From: CAZSNT01 sp964607765
GTDB taxonomy: Bacteria; Verrucomicrobiota; Lentisphaeria; Oligosphaerales; JABHEG01
NCBI GenBank assembly: GCA_964607765.1
Contig: CAZSNT010000023.1
Coordinates: forward strand, 21,411 to 85,410
Direction of reading: 5' to 3'
DNA: 64,000 nt
A program made the position numbers and the translations under genes. Below, piece after piece: positions 38,550-47,550 of this stretch (within the stretch, counting starts at the first letter, position 1; the number at the start of each line of letters is the position of its first letter). The notes below the pieces were generated by a model. It had not been told where the DNA came from, made no database searches, and was given only the letters and a program-made list of their open reading frames with translations.

Positions 38550-40961
38550 ATGCTCAATACTCGTCATGCGTGTAGTCAGTATCTTGCTGTCGCAGCTCTC
38601 TGCGTCATCGCTGCCGGTGCTGTGGCCCAGCCTCTGAACCGCGAGACGGACACCCCGAACGACCGGTTCGTGTTCGCCGAGGGGTTGCTCGTGCGCCAGT
38701 TCTACGACCTGGCCGAGAAGGAGCTCCGCTACTTCCTCGACAAGTACCCGGAGCACGACCTGGCGGCCAAGGCCATGTTCCGGTTGATCGAGTGTCTGAG
38801 GGCGCAGGACAAAGTGGGGGACACGCTCAGCGCGATCAACCAGTTCCAGCAACGCTGGGCGACGGACGAGAACGCTCCCAAGCTCTTCCTGTGGAAGGGC
38901 GAGCTGCTCCTGCGCCAGAACAAAGTCACGCAGGCAGTGACCTGTTTCCGGCGCCTCGTCCTGAGCCCCGACACCGTGATCAGAGAGTCGGCGCTGTACT
39001 TTTTGGCCGAGTGTTACACGCGTGAGGATCGGCCGGATCAGGCGCTTCAGTATCACCGCAAGATCGCGGGGCAGCCTTTTGACGGGAAACATCTGTATCG
39101 GCCGTTTGCCCTGTTCAGTGTGGCGGCAGCCGCTCAGCATGACGGCGAGTTCGAGGAGGCAGGGAAAGCGTTCACACGCTTGAAGGATGAGAAGCATGTC
39201 CCGCCAAAGCTGCGGGAGGAGGGGATCTACAGGCTTGCCGAGAACCACTTCCTGCAGTCTGAATACCAGGGCGCAATCACCCTCTACGAACTGCTTCTGG
39301 TCGAATACCCCGAGAGCGCATTCAGCCGCGAAGCACGCAAGCGCCGGACCTGGGCGTACTTCTCGCTGCAGAATTGCGCGAAGGCCAGTGAGCTGGCCCG
39401 GGACTGGCGCAAACGCTACGCGGACGTATTCGACTTCGAGGTGGACTTCATCCAGGGCGCCAGTCTGATGGGGCTGAGCTTTTTCGCGGAGGCACTGCCT
39501 CTGTTCGAGAAGCTGGTGACCGACGCGCGTGTGCCGAAGCACTACGTTGAGCGCTCGCTTTACCAGCAGATCTACTGCCTTCTGCGTGTCGAGCGCTTCG
39601 AGGATGCGGTCGCCAAAGCCGTCGTCTTCACTCGCGATTTCCCCAAGTCCACCGAGCTCGCGGACGTCTGCTACTTCGCTGGGGAAGCGCTGTACCGGCT
39701 GAAGAAGCTGGCGGAGGCCGTTCAGTCCCTACGCCGCGGCATTGCGGCGTTCACCGGTGAGTGGGACTACTTCGCCGACGCACATTTCCGCCTGACCGAG
39801 TGTCTGGAGAGTCAGGACAAGTTCGCCGAGGCGGCGGCAGTGTACCGCAAGCTGTCCGGTGATGCGCGGGTGTCGGGGCAGGCACTTGCCCTGCTGCGTG
39901 CCGGCGAGTGTGAGCGGCGGGCGGGCAACTGGGAGCCTGCGGTCGCCGATTTGGAGAACGTACTGAAGCAATTCCCGAATGCCGCTGACGAGACACGGGC
40001 AGCCATTCTGCATCTTGGTGAGCTCTACGCGGAGAAGGAGCAGTACGACCGTGCCGTGACTTTGATCAAGGGGCTGCTGGCGCGGGAAGGGGGAGGGAAC
40101 AGGCCGCAGTTGCTGTTCTTCCTCGGGTACTGGTATTACCAGCAGAGCAAGTACGATGAGGCGGAGAAGCACCTGCGGCTTGCGCTCGCGGAGAAGAACA
40201 GCGGCCAGATCAAAGTCAACGCCAGCTTCTTCCTGGCCGGCGCTCTGCTGGAGCAGGAGAAGAACGAGGAGGCGCTGATCTTGTTCGCCGAACTCCTGAC
40301 GCTCCCCGTGGAGAAGCGTCCGGCCTTCAACACGTCTCTTCTGCTTCGGCTGGAAGCGCTCTTCTACGATCGGCGTCAGTATGGTGTGAGCGAGACCATT
40401 TGCCGCTGGCTTCTGACCTGGGAAGACAGCGATGTGGTCTACGCCGCCAGTCTACGCCTTGTCCAGATTCTGCTCGCCCAGAGCCGCCTGGTGGAGGCCC
40501 AGAAGCTGTTGGAGGATCTCCTGGAGAAGGCGCGTAACGGCAAAGTAGGCCGGCCTGGCGGCACGACCCAGGAAGAGATAAAGTCGTACTTGGGCGAGGT
40601 GCTGCTGCATCGGAACGAAAACGATCGGGCAGTCGGGCTGTTCGAGCAGTGTTTGACGCGGTCGGAGCTCAGCATCGAGCACGCGACCCGGTGTCGTTGG
40701 GGCTTGGCCCACATCTTGAAGGAGGAGGACCGACTGAAGCAGGCGTTGCACTACGCGATTCGGGCCTACATTCTCTCGGATCATCCGGTCTACACGCCCA
40801 AAGCCATGTTCATTGCCATTGAGGTCCTGCTCGGACAGCAACAGCCGGAGAAGGCTTTCAGCGTGTGGCGGGAGCTGCGCAAGCGCTACCCCTCCTACGC
40901 CGAACAGAAGCGCCTGGATACGAGAATCAAGAAGCTGGAGCAACGTTTTTCTGAGCCCTAG
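38550..40961 (+). CDS. Large secreted TPR-repeat protein
   Basis: An 803-residue protein with a signal peptide (YLAVAALCVIAAGAVAQ) followed by about 18 TPR-like helical hairpins (for example LAEKELRYFLDKYPEHDLAAKAMFRLIECL, AEKHLRLALAEKNSGQIKVNASFFLAGALLEQ, AFSVWRELRKRYPSYAEQ), similar to YbgF/BamD-like outer-membrane assembly scaffolds. Placed 56 bases behind the TolR-like gene, it may be the periplasmic partner of that stator. Start ATG 38550 or the TTG at 38544; no strong ribosome site. Confidence 0.85.
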   Translation: MLNTRHACSQYLAVAALCVIAAGAVAQPLNRETDTPNDRFVFAEGLLVRQFYDLAEKELRYFLDKYPEHDLAAKAMFRLIECLRAQDKVGDTLSAINQFQQRWATDENAPKLFLWKGELLLRQNKVTQAVTCFRRLVLSPDTVIRESALYFLAECYTREDRPDQALQYHRKIAGQPFDGKHLYRPFALFSVAAAAQHDGEFEEAGKAFTRLKDEKHVPPKLREEGIYRLAENHFLQSEYQGAITLYELLLVEYPESAFSREARKRRTWAYFSLQNCAKASELARDWRKRYADVFDFEVDFIQGASLMGLSFFAEALPLFEKLVTDARVPKHYVERSLYQQIYCLLRVERFEDAVAKAVVFTRDFPKSTELADVCYFAGEALYRLKKLAEAVQSLRRGIAAFTGEWDYFADAHFRLTECLESQDKFAEAAAVYRKLSGDARVSGQALALLRAGECERRAGNWEPAVADLENVLKQFPNAADETRAAILHLGELYAEKEQYDRAVTLIKGLLAREGGGNRPQLLFFLGYWYYQQSKYDEAEKHLRLALAEKNSGQIKVNASFFLAGALLEQEKNEEALILFAELLTLPVEKRPAFNTSLLLRLEALFYDRRQYGVSETICRWLLTWEDSDVVYAASLRLVQILLAQSRLVEAQKLLEDLLEKARNGKVGRPGGTTQEEIKSYLGEVLLHRNENDRAVGLFEQCLTRSELSIEHATRCRWGLAHILKEEDRLKQALHYAIRAYILSDHPVYTPKAMFIAIEVLLGQQQPEKAFSVWRELRKRYPSYAEQKRLDTRIKKLEQRFSEP

Positions 40962-41073
40962 GCTGGCGAAATGAGGGGTAGGGCCTAGTATAGTATGAGT
41001 GTCACTGCCTGGTGTTGTCCGTTCCCGGTGGGGAGCGGTACCGGGAGACAGCAAGGAAAGAAGCCGATCTGTC

Positions 41074-41619
41074 ATGGCCGGAAGTCCCAAAGTCATCATC
41101 CTCTCCGAGCACCTGCGTGGTCAGTCGTTCGAACTGAACCAGGCCGAGCACGTCATCGGGCGCACGGAGGACTGTGACATCTGTATTCCGGACCCGACTG
41201 TCAGCAGCCATCACTGCAAGCTTGTTCGCGAAGACGGCGAGGGCAACTACATCGTCTGCGATCAGGGGAGCACGAACGGCACGCGAGTCAACGGCGTTCG
41301 CATTGAGGAGGGCACACCTCACACGCTGGTAAACAGTGACATCCTCCAGGTTGGCGGGGTCGAAATGCTGTTCGACTGCGAGGAAACCCGCCAGACCGGT
41401 GCATCGACGACGCACACGGTGATCAACCTGGAGGAAACGAAGACGGGAGAACTTCCCGTTCCGGAGATGGAGAACTTCTCCCCCTTCAAATCGAAAAAGG
41501 GCGCCCCGGGGCGTGAGAACAAGAAGGTCGCATTGATACTGGGCGGCGTGATTGCCGCATTGGCAGCGATCGTGGTGATATTCCTTGTCGTTCTGCTCGT
41601 CAAGCTGGTTGTCATGTAG
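41074..41619 (+). CDS. FHA-domain protein with C-terminal membrane anchor
   Basis: A 181-residue protein. Residues 1-105 form an FHA phosphothreonine-binding domain: VIGRTEDCDICIPDPTVSSHHCKLVREDG, YIVCDQGSTNGTRVNGVRI with the conserved Gly-Arg, Ser-x-x-His and Asn-Gly residues. A linker (ENFSPFKSKKGAPGRENKK) leads to one C-terminal helix (about 152-179, VALILGGVIAALAAIVVIFLVVLLVKLVV), so the domain faces the cytoplasm. A possible reader for the Ser/Thr kinase at 47.5 kb. ATG 41074 has AAGGAAAG about 14 bases before it. Confidence 0.86.
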   Translation: MAGSPKVIILSEHLRGQSFELNQAEHVIGRTEDCDICIPDPTVSSHHCKLVREDGEGNYIVCDQGSTNGTRVNGVRIEEGTPHTLVNSDILQVGGVEMLFDCEETRQTGASTTHTVINLEETKTGELPVPEMENFSPFKSKKGAPGRENKKVALILGGVIAALAAIVVIFLVVLLVKLVVM

Positions 41620-41768
41620 CGGCTCTGCCGCCGACGCTTGACTGCCAGACGCTGTTGCCCGGGCGTCCGTAGTGGGACAGAACCTGGCCTGCCGCGTCGA
41701 GACCGCCTCTCGCTTCCCTTCGATCATCCCATGAATTCGCGTCCTTGTGTTTTTCCAGACAGGTTACT

Positions 41769-43901
41769 ATGACCGACAGGCAACCCACAAATCAGCCGGA
41801 AGACGATCAGGGCGCACGGCGGCCGCCCCGCCCGGAAGGACGTGCCGCGCTGCCGCCACTGCTGTGGCTGATCCTCATTTTCAGCGTGCCCCTGGCCGTG
41901 TTCTTCTTCAACTACCGGCCGGGGCAGGAAGTGGTCGAGCTGAAGGCGTCGGAGTTCGAGGAGCATCTGACGCAGGACCGCGTGAAGAGCGCGGTCGTGG
42001 TGAAGGACCCGTCTACGGGGATCCGCACCATTGTCGGCGAATACGAGCCCCTGGAGCCGCTTGACGATGTCCCGGTTGGGGTCGATCCGCCGGCAGACGG
42101 CCTGCGACGATACCGAGTCGAGGTGGTCTACTCCGACGCTCTCGATGAGATGGTGCGCAAACACTGCACCGAGCGGGAAGCCAAGACCAACACCAACCTG
42201 TTCGGCAGCATTCTGATCTCGCTCCTGCCTATCGTCATCCTTGTCGCCCTCATCTATTTCCTGTTCAGCCGCCAGCTGAAAGCGGCCGGGAGAGGGGCAT
42301 TGCAGTTCGGCAAGAGCCGGGCACGCATGATGAGCCCGAACCAGGAGCGCGTGACGTTCGAGCACGTGGCGGGCATCGACGAGGCGAAGGAAGAGGTGGA
42401 GGAGGTCATCGACTACCTGAAGGACCCGCAGAAGTTCCAGAAGCTCGGCGGCCGCATCCCGAAGGGCGTGCTCATGATCGGCCCTCCGGGCACCGGCAAG
42501 ACGCTGCTGGCACGTGCAATCGCGGGCGAGGCGGACGTGCCGTTCTTCTCGATCAGCGGCTCAGATTTCGTCGAGATGTTCGTGGGCGTGGGGGCAAGTC
42601 GGGTCAGGGACATGTTCGAGGAAGGCAAACGCCATGCGCCCTGCCTGATTTTCATCGATGAGATCGACGCGGTGGGCCGTTCACGCTTCTCCGGGATCGG
42701 GGGTGGGCACGACGAACGCGAGCAGACGCTGAACGCGCTCCTCGTGGAAATGGACGGGTTTGAGTCGAATACGGGCGTGATAGTGATCGCGGCGACGAAT
42801 CGGCCTGACGTGCTCGACTCCGCTCTGCTGCGCCCTGGTCGCTTCGACCGACAGATCACGATTGACCTGCCCGACCTGCGCGGGCGTTTGGGTATCCTGA
42901 AACTGCACGGCAGGAAGATCAAGCTGCTGCCGGACGTGGACCTGGAGATTGTGGCTCGGGGCACGCCGGGATTCAGCGGCGCCGACCTGGCGAACCTGAT
43001 CAACGAGGCCGCTCTTCTGGCGGCACGGGCCGGCAAGAGCGCTGTGGATGTGAGCGACCTGGAAGAGGCGCGTGACAAGGTCCGATGGGGTAAGGAGCGC
43101 CGAAGCCGGAAGGTGGATGAGCGCGACCGGCGGATCACCGCGTTCCACGAGGCGGGCCACGCGCTTGTCGGCATCATGTGCGAGCATGCGACACCGCTGC
43201 ACAAGATCACGATTGTGCCCCGGGGCGTAGCCTATCTGGGCGCAACCATGCACCTGCCCGAGGAGGACCGGTACACCCGCAGCAGGACGGAGTTGCTCGA
43301 CGAGTTGGCCGTGCTGATGGGCGGCCGTGTGGCCGAGGACCTGATCTTCGAGGACGTAACCAGCGGCGCGGCGATGGACATCCGGCAGGGCACGGCGCTG
43401 GTGAAGAAGATGGTGTGCGAGTGGGGCATGAGCGAGAAGTTGGGCCCCCTGAGCTATTCCGGGCGGGAAGAGCACATCTTCCTGGGCCGCGACATCACGC
43501 GCAGCGAGGATTACAGCGAGGAGACGGCGCGAGAGATTGACAAAGAGATTCGGCGCATCGTCTCGGAAGCCGAGAGCCGCGTGCGGAGAATCCTCACCAC
43601 CGAGCTCGACAAACTCAAGCTCCTCGGCGAGACGCTCTTGGAGAAAGAGACACTGTGCGCCCAGGACGTGTACGAGTTGCTGGGCATGGAGATGCCCCGG
43701 CCCAATGGCATCTCCGACGAAGTAGAGCAGGCCCAGGCCGAGCAGGAGCCGGCCGCTGCAGCGGCTGATGCATCCGATCCGGAGGCAGAACAGGAACCGG
43801 CTGCCGCGGGTGATGTGCCCGGTCCCGACGAGGCCGAGCAGGAGCCGGCCGCTGCGGATGACGATCCGGAGCAAGAGGCGGTGGAACCGTCGCAGGGCTA
43901 G
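41769..43901 (+). CDS. ftsH: ATP-dependent zinc metalloprotease FtsH
   Basis: A 710-residue membrane AAA+ protease that degrades misfolded membrane and regulatory proteins (in E. coli LpxC among others). Two transmembrane helices (31-47, 145-166) flank a periplasmic loop; Walker A GPPGTGKT is at 238-245, Walker B LIFIDEIDAVGR, SRH NRPDVLDSALLRPGRFDR and the zinc motif HEAGH at 460-464. About 60 extra C-terminal residues contain three imperfect AEQEPAA repeats in an acidic tail, absent from E. coli FtsH. ATG 41769 has AGGTTACT before it. Confidence 0.96.
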   Translation: MTDRQPTNQPEDDQGARRPPRPEGRAALPPLLWLILIFSVPLAVFFFNYRPGQEVVELKASEFEEHLTQDRVKSAVVVKDPSTGIRTIVGEYEPLEPLDDVPVGVDPPADGLRRYRVEVVYSDALDEMVRKHCTEREAKTNTNLFGSILISLLPIVILVALIYFLFSRQLKAAGRGALQFGKSRARMMSPNQERVTFEHVAGIDEAKEEVEEVIDYLKDPQKFQKLGGRIPKGVLMIGPPGTGKTLLARAIAGEADVPFFSISGSDFVEMFVGVGASRVRDMFEEGKRHAPCLIFIDEIDAVGRSRFSGIGGGHDEREQTLNALLVEMDGFESNTGVIVIAATNRPDVLDSALLRPGRFDRQITIDLPDLRGRLGILKLHGRKIKLLPDVDLEIVARGTPGFSGADLANLINEAALLAARAGKSAVDVSDLEEARDKVRWGKERRSRKVDERDRRITAFHEAGHALVGIMCEHATPLHKITIVPRGVAYLGATMHLPEEDRYTRSRTELLDELAVLMGGRVAEDLIFEDVTSGAAMDIRQGTALVKKMVCEWGMSEKLGPLSYSGREEHIFLGRDITRSEDYSEETAREIDKEIRRIVSEAESRVRRILTTELDKLKLLGETLLEKETLCAQDVYELLGMEMPRPNGISDEVEQAQAEQEPAAAAADASDPEAEQEPAAAGDVPGPDEAEQEPAAADDDPEQEAVEPSQG

Positions 43902-43927
43902 CCCGGGATGGCGTCAAGCCACTGGGG

Positions 43928-44038
43928 AACGACCCCCACGGCCTCACGAGCGACGCAATCCTCCCCACGTTAGACTGGGAAACGCCCCCCACGGCCTCAC
44001 GAGCGACGCAATCCTCCCCACGTTAAGCTGGGGTCGCC
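43928..44038. repeat. 53-bp tandem repeat with AACGACCCCCACGGCCTC unit
   Basis: Two near-identical copies of a 53-base unit (starting about 43933 and 43986) including CCCCCACGGCCTCACGAGCG and CAATCCTCCCCACGTTA. The 18-base AACGACCCCCACGGCCTC at 43928-43945 recurs in inverted orientation at 52251-52268. It lies between ftsH and the convergent malic enzyme gene. Confidence 0.75.
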
Positions 44039-44095
44039 GGACACGCTCACAGAGCCGGTGCTCGGCGGTCCTCGGCTCCGCTGAAAGGTCCGTCC

Positions 44096-45430
44096 TTACT
44101 GCGGCGCCCCCAACTTCTCCAGAAGCTCCTGTTCGTACCCTGCCAAGTCTTCGATCGTGCGCCGACTTACCCCGGTACGCATGGCTGCTTCCGCAACCCG
44201 CTTGGCAACGCGCGGCACAACACGCGGGTCGAACGGTTTCGGGATCACATAGGTTGCCTTCAGCGGGCTGGCCCCCTCAAACATACCTTTCGCGGCGTCT
44301 TCGGGGTAAGCGCTGGCCAGGAAGCTCCGGATCGGCTCGGGGATCTGCTCCCGAGCGATCTCAGCGAGAGCCTGTGACGCACCCAGCTTCATGGCCTCGT
44401 TAATGTCGGCGGCTCGAACGTCCAGGGCGCCCCTGAAGATACCGGGGAAACCGAGGACATTGTTCACCTGGTTCGGGAAATCCGTCCTGCCCGTACCCAC
44501 AACGGCAGCTCCCGCGGCAAGGGCTTCGTCCGGGTAGATCTCCGGCACGGGATTGGCCATGGGGAACAGGATGGGATTGGGTGCCATGCTCCGGACCATG
44601 TCGGGCGCGACTGCTCCTGCGACCGAGACACCCAGGAACACATCCGCATCCACGAAGGCGTCCGCAAGTGTGCGCGCATCCGTGTCGGTCGCCAGCTTCT
44701 CCTTCTGGGGGTTCATCCCCTCCGTACGCCCTTTGTAGATAACGCCTCTGGAATCGCACACGATCACATTCTCGCGCCGGGCGCCGGCAAGCACGCAGAA
44801 CTCGGTGCAGGCGACGCCGGCTGCGCCGGCCCCGTTCACCACAAAGCGGGCGCTCTCTATCGATTTGCCCATGAGATCGAGAGCGTTGAGAACGCCTGCC
44901 AGAGAGATGATCGCCGTACCGTGTTGATCATCGTGGAATACGGGGATTCCCATCAGTTGTTTGAGTTCCGATTCCACTTCGAAGCAGGCGGGCGCGGCGA
45001 CGTCCTCGAGGTTGATGCCGCCGAAAGTCGGCTCCAGAGCAGCGGTCATCTCGATCAGCTTCGCCACGTCCGTACGACCGTCCGCACCGCGCACGCCGGA
45101 CAGGCAGATCGGCCACGCGTCGACGCCCGCGAACCGCTTGAAAAGCACCGCTTTGCCTTCCATGACCGGCAGGCCCGCGGCCGGGCCGATGTCCCCGAGC
45201 CCGAGAACGGCCGTGCCGTCGCTGACCACGGCCACCGTGTTGCCTTTGGCCGTGTAGTCCCATACCTTCTCGGGATTCTCGTGGATCTGCAGGCACGGCT
45301 CCGCGACACCGGGCGTGTAAGCCAGCGACAGCTCGTGCTGCGTCTCACACGGTTTGGTCAACTTCAGCCCGATCTTGCCCGGAATCGGTGTCTGGTGATA
45401 GGCCAGGCTCTGGTCTCTGGTCTGCTGCAT
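44096..45430 (-). CDS. Malic enzyme (NAD(P)-dependent malate dehydrogenase, decarboxylating)
   Basis: A 444-residue malic enzyme converting malate to pyruvate and CO2 with reduction of NAD(P). Seen are YHQTPIPGKIGLKLTKPCETQHELSLAYTPGVAEPC, the Mg/malate site LPVMEGKAVLFKRFAGVDAWPICL, FEVESELKQLMGIPVFHDDQHGTAII (key Asp-Asp), and FVVNGAGAAGVACTEF (Rossmann Gly motif). Length matches the short MaeB-type malic enzyme without the phosphotransacetylase domain. Divergent from the TRAP transporter genes, whose substrates are often C4-dicarboxylates, so a linked malate metabolism is possible. Confidence 0.93.
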   Translation of the reverse strand: MQQTRDQSLAYHQTPIPGKIGLKLTKPCETQHELSLAYTPGVAEPCLQIHENPEKVWDYTAKGNTVAVVSDGTAVLGLGDIGPAAGLPVMEGKAVLFKRFAGVDAWPICLSGVRGADGRTDVAKLIEMTAALEPTFGGINLEDVAAPACFEVESELKQLMGIPVFHDDQHGTAIISLAGVLNALDLMGKSIESARFVVNGAGAAGVACTEFCVLAGARRENVIVCDSRGVIYKGRTEGMNPQKEKLATDTDARTLADAFVDADVFLGVSVAGAVAPDMVRSMAPNPILFPMANPVPEIYPDEALAAGAAVVGTGRTDFPNQVNNVLGFPGIFRGALDVRAADINEAMKLGASQALAEIAREQIPEPIRSFLASAYPEDAAKGMFEGASPLKATYVIPKPFDPRVVPRVAKRVAEAAMRTGVSRRTIEDLAGYEQELLEKLGAPQ

Positions 45431-45601
45431 GCGATACGCCTACTTTCTTCTACTTGCCGGTTCGGGGGCGGAGGTCTGCCCGGAAAACGTGTAATATAGT
45501 GTGGGACGTTTGCTGCAACACGCCGAATTGCGATGTTAGGCACCCAAAAAACGTGGCCGATGACCGACGCCGGTGAGACGCTGCCAGGAGCGTGCATACC
45601 A

Positions 45602-46165
45602 ATGTGCCCGACAATATCCACGCGTTCCCGCCCCGAGAGACCGGTCGAGGGCTCGGCGGCGTCCGAGGCGATGCTGGTGGAGGAGCGTCTCTGCGCCGTG
45701 CTGCTGGGCAGTATGGTGCTGCTGCTGTTTCTGCAGGCTGCCATTCGCAACTGCGGCGCTCTTGGGCGCACGCCGCTGGGTGCCTGGTTCGCCCATGCGA
45801 CCGAAGTGCTGCCGGCCGGGCTGACGTGGTTGACGTTCCTGGGATGCGGTGCGGTCACACGGCGTCGCGAGCTGCTCAAGATCTCCGTCATCACTGCGCG
45901 GTGTTCCTGCGTCTGGCAGGAGCGTTTGGAGGTCGCCGTCTGGGCGCTGTGGCTGAGCTTTTTTGCCGTGTTGGGCGCACTCGGGCTGTGGGCCACTTAC
46001 AGCCAGCGCCACCAGATGACCAGTCTGGCCTGGCTTCCACAGTGGGCTGTTGCTTTGAGCATCCCCCTGGGATCGGCGCTGGTTGTGTGGCGATCGGCTC
46101 AGGTGATCGCGGAGATTCGGGCAGACTCGGCAGGACGCGCAGGGGGGCATTCGGATGGTTGCTGA
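45602..46165 (+). CDS. TRAP transporter small membrane subunit (DctQ-like)
   Basis: A 187-residue protein with four predicted helices (LCAVLLGSMVLLLFLQAAI, ATEVLPAGLTWLTFLGCGAVT, LEVAVWALWLSFFAVLGALGLW, LPQWAVALSIPLGSALVVW) and the DctQ pattern. ATG 45602 is chosen for AGGAG at 45586-45590 and typical family length; an upstream ATG at 45533 in the same frame would add 23 residues. It overlaps the large subunit gene by 11 bases. No periplasmic binding protein gene (DctP) is adjacent, so the substrate is unknown. Confidence 0.82.
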   Translation: MCPTISTRSRPERPVEGSAASEAMLVEERLCAVLLGSMVLLLFLQAAIRNCGALGRTPLGAWFAHATEVLPAGLTWLTFLGCGAVTRRRELLKISVITARCSCVWQERLEVAVWALWLSFFAVLGALGLWATYSQRHQMTSLAWLPQWAVALSIPLGSALVVWRSAQVIAEIRADSAGRAGGHSDGC

Positions 46166-47459
46166 TCCCATCGCGCTGGCCGCGCTGGCCTTCCTTTTCG
46201 CTGTGCTTCTTGCCGGAGGCGCGCCGGTCGCACTGGCCCTTGGAGGCAGCGCGGCGGTCGTGGTGACAGCGTTCATGGGCAGCGGCCAGGCTGTGAGTAT
46301 CCCGACCAGCATGGCCGGCGCGACAGAGAGTCATGTACTGCTTGCCATCCCCTTCTTTGTCCTCGCCGGCACGATCCTCGCCGAATCGACGTTGGCCAAC
46401 CGGTTGGTGGCGCTGGCCTCGTTGCTCACGCGTCGCTTGCGTGGCGGGCTTGGCGTTGCCATGATTGTGGCCGGCATTTTTCTGGCCGGCATCTCTGGGA
46501 GCGGCCCGGCCGATGTGGCGATTCTGGGCACTGTCATGATGCCCATCATGGTTCGGCAGGGCTACAATCGCGGGCTCGTCTCCGGCCTCACGGCGCTCTC
46601 AGGCAGCATTGGGATTATCGTCCCGCCAAGTATTGCGTTGATCATCTATGGCTCGGTGACGCCGGGCGTTTCGATTGAGCGACTGTTCCTCGGCGGCGTG
46701 GGGCCGGGCATCGTGGTGGGCGGTGCGCTCGCTCTGACCGTGCCGTGGCTCGTGCCGCCGCGCGGTGCGACTGCCGAGGATGCCTGCGGCGAGGAAACGA
46801 GCCTGGTCAAGGCCTTGTGCCAGGCGGGCTGGGCGCTGCTGTTCCCGTTTATCATCCTTGGCGGTATCTACCGGGGTTGGTTCACGCCGACCGAATCAGC
46901 CGCCGTTGCCGTTGTCTACGCCGTGTTCGTTTGCGGGGTCATCTACCGGGAGCTCAGTATGCGCAGGCTGTTGACCTGCCTCGCTACGGCGGCTCGAATT
47001 TCGGCCGGCGTGATGCTTCTCGTCGCCTGCGCCGCGCTGTTCGCGCGGATTCTGACAATGCAGGGCGTTGCCGCTTCTGCCGGACGCTGGCTGCGGGATA
47101 GCATCCAGAGCCGCTGGCTCCTGCTCCTCGGCGTGAACGTGCTGGTCCTGTCAGCCGGCTGCTTCCTGGACGCGATCAGCATCTTCTACGTGCTCGTGCC
47201 AATCGTGCTGCCCGCTCTGGTGCAGGCCGGCTTCGACCCTGTGCACCTGGGCATCATCTTCAGCGTCAACCTCGCCATCGGGCAGGTAACGCCGCCTGTA
47301 GGTGTCAATCTGTTCGTCAGCTGCGGCCTGAGCAAGGCAGGGATCGGGGAGACGGTCAGGGCGTCCTGGCCGCTGCTGGCGGCGGCCGTTGTGGCGCTGC
47401 TGCTGATCAACGTGTTTCCGCAGATTACGCTGTGGCTGCCGAATACCATGCAGCGTTAG
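46155..47459 (+). CDS. TRAP transporter large membrane subunit (DctM-like)
   Basis: A 434-residue polytopic protein with the DctM repeats GGAPVALALGGSAAVVV, GIFLAGISGSGPADVAILGTVMMPIMVRQGYNRGLVSGLTALSGSIGIIVPPSIALIIYG (the PPS motif), the matching second repeat LFVSCGLSKAGIG and GQVTPPVGVNLFV, and about 12 helices. It imports organic acids with Na+ or H+ together with the small subunit. Overlaps that gene by 11 bases, then a 91-base gap to the kinase gene. Confidence 0.93.
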   Translation: MVADPIALAALAFLFAVLLAGGAPVALALGGSAAVVVTAFMGSGQAVSIPTSMAGATESHVLLAIPFFVLAGTILAESTLANRLVALASLLTRRLRGGLGVAMIVAGIFLAGISGSGPADVAILGTVMMPIMVRQGYNRGLVSGLTALSGSIGIIVPPSIALIIYGSVTPGVSIERLFLGGVGPGIVVGGALALTVPWLVPPRGATAEDACGEETSLVKALCQAGWALLFPFIILGGIYRGWFTPTESAAVAVVYAVFVCGVIYRELSMRRLLTCLATAARISAGVMLLVACAALFARILTMQGVAASAGRWLRDSIQSRWLLLLGVNVLVLSAGCFLDAISIFYVLVPIVLPALVQAGFDPVHLGIIFSVNLAIGQVTPPVGVNLFVSCGLSKAGIGETVRASWPLLAAAVVALLLINVFPQITLWLPNTMQR

Positions 47460-47550
47460 CCGGGGCTGGCATGAACCTGCCCGTTGCGCTACATTCCCGT
47501 CTACTCCACGTCAAGGTCCATACCTCGGTCTCTAAGGAGCCGTATCCCCC

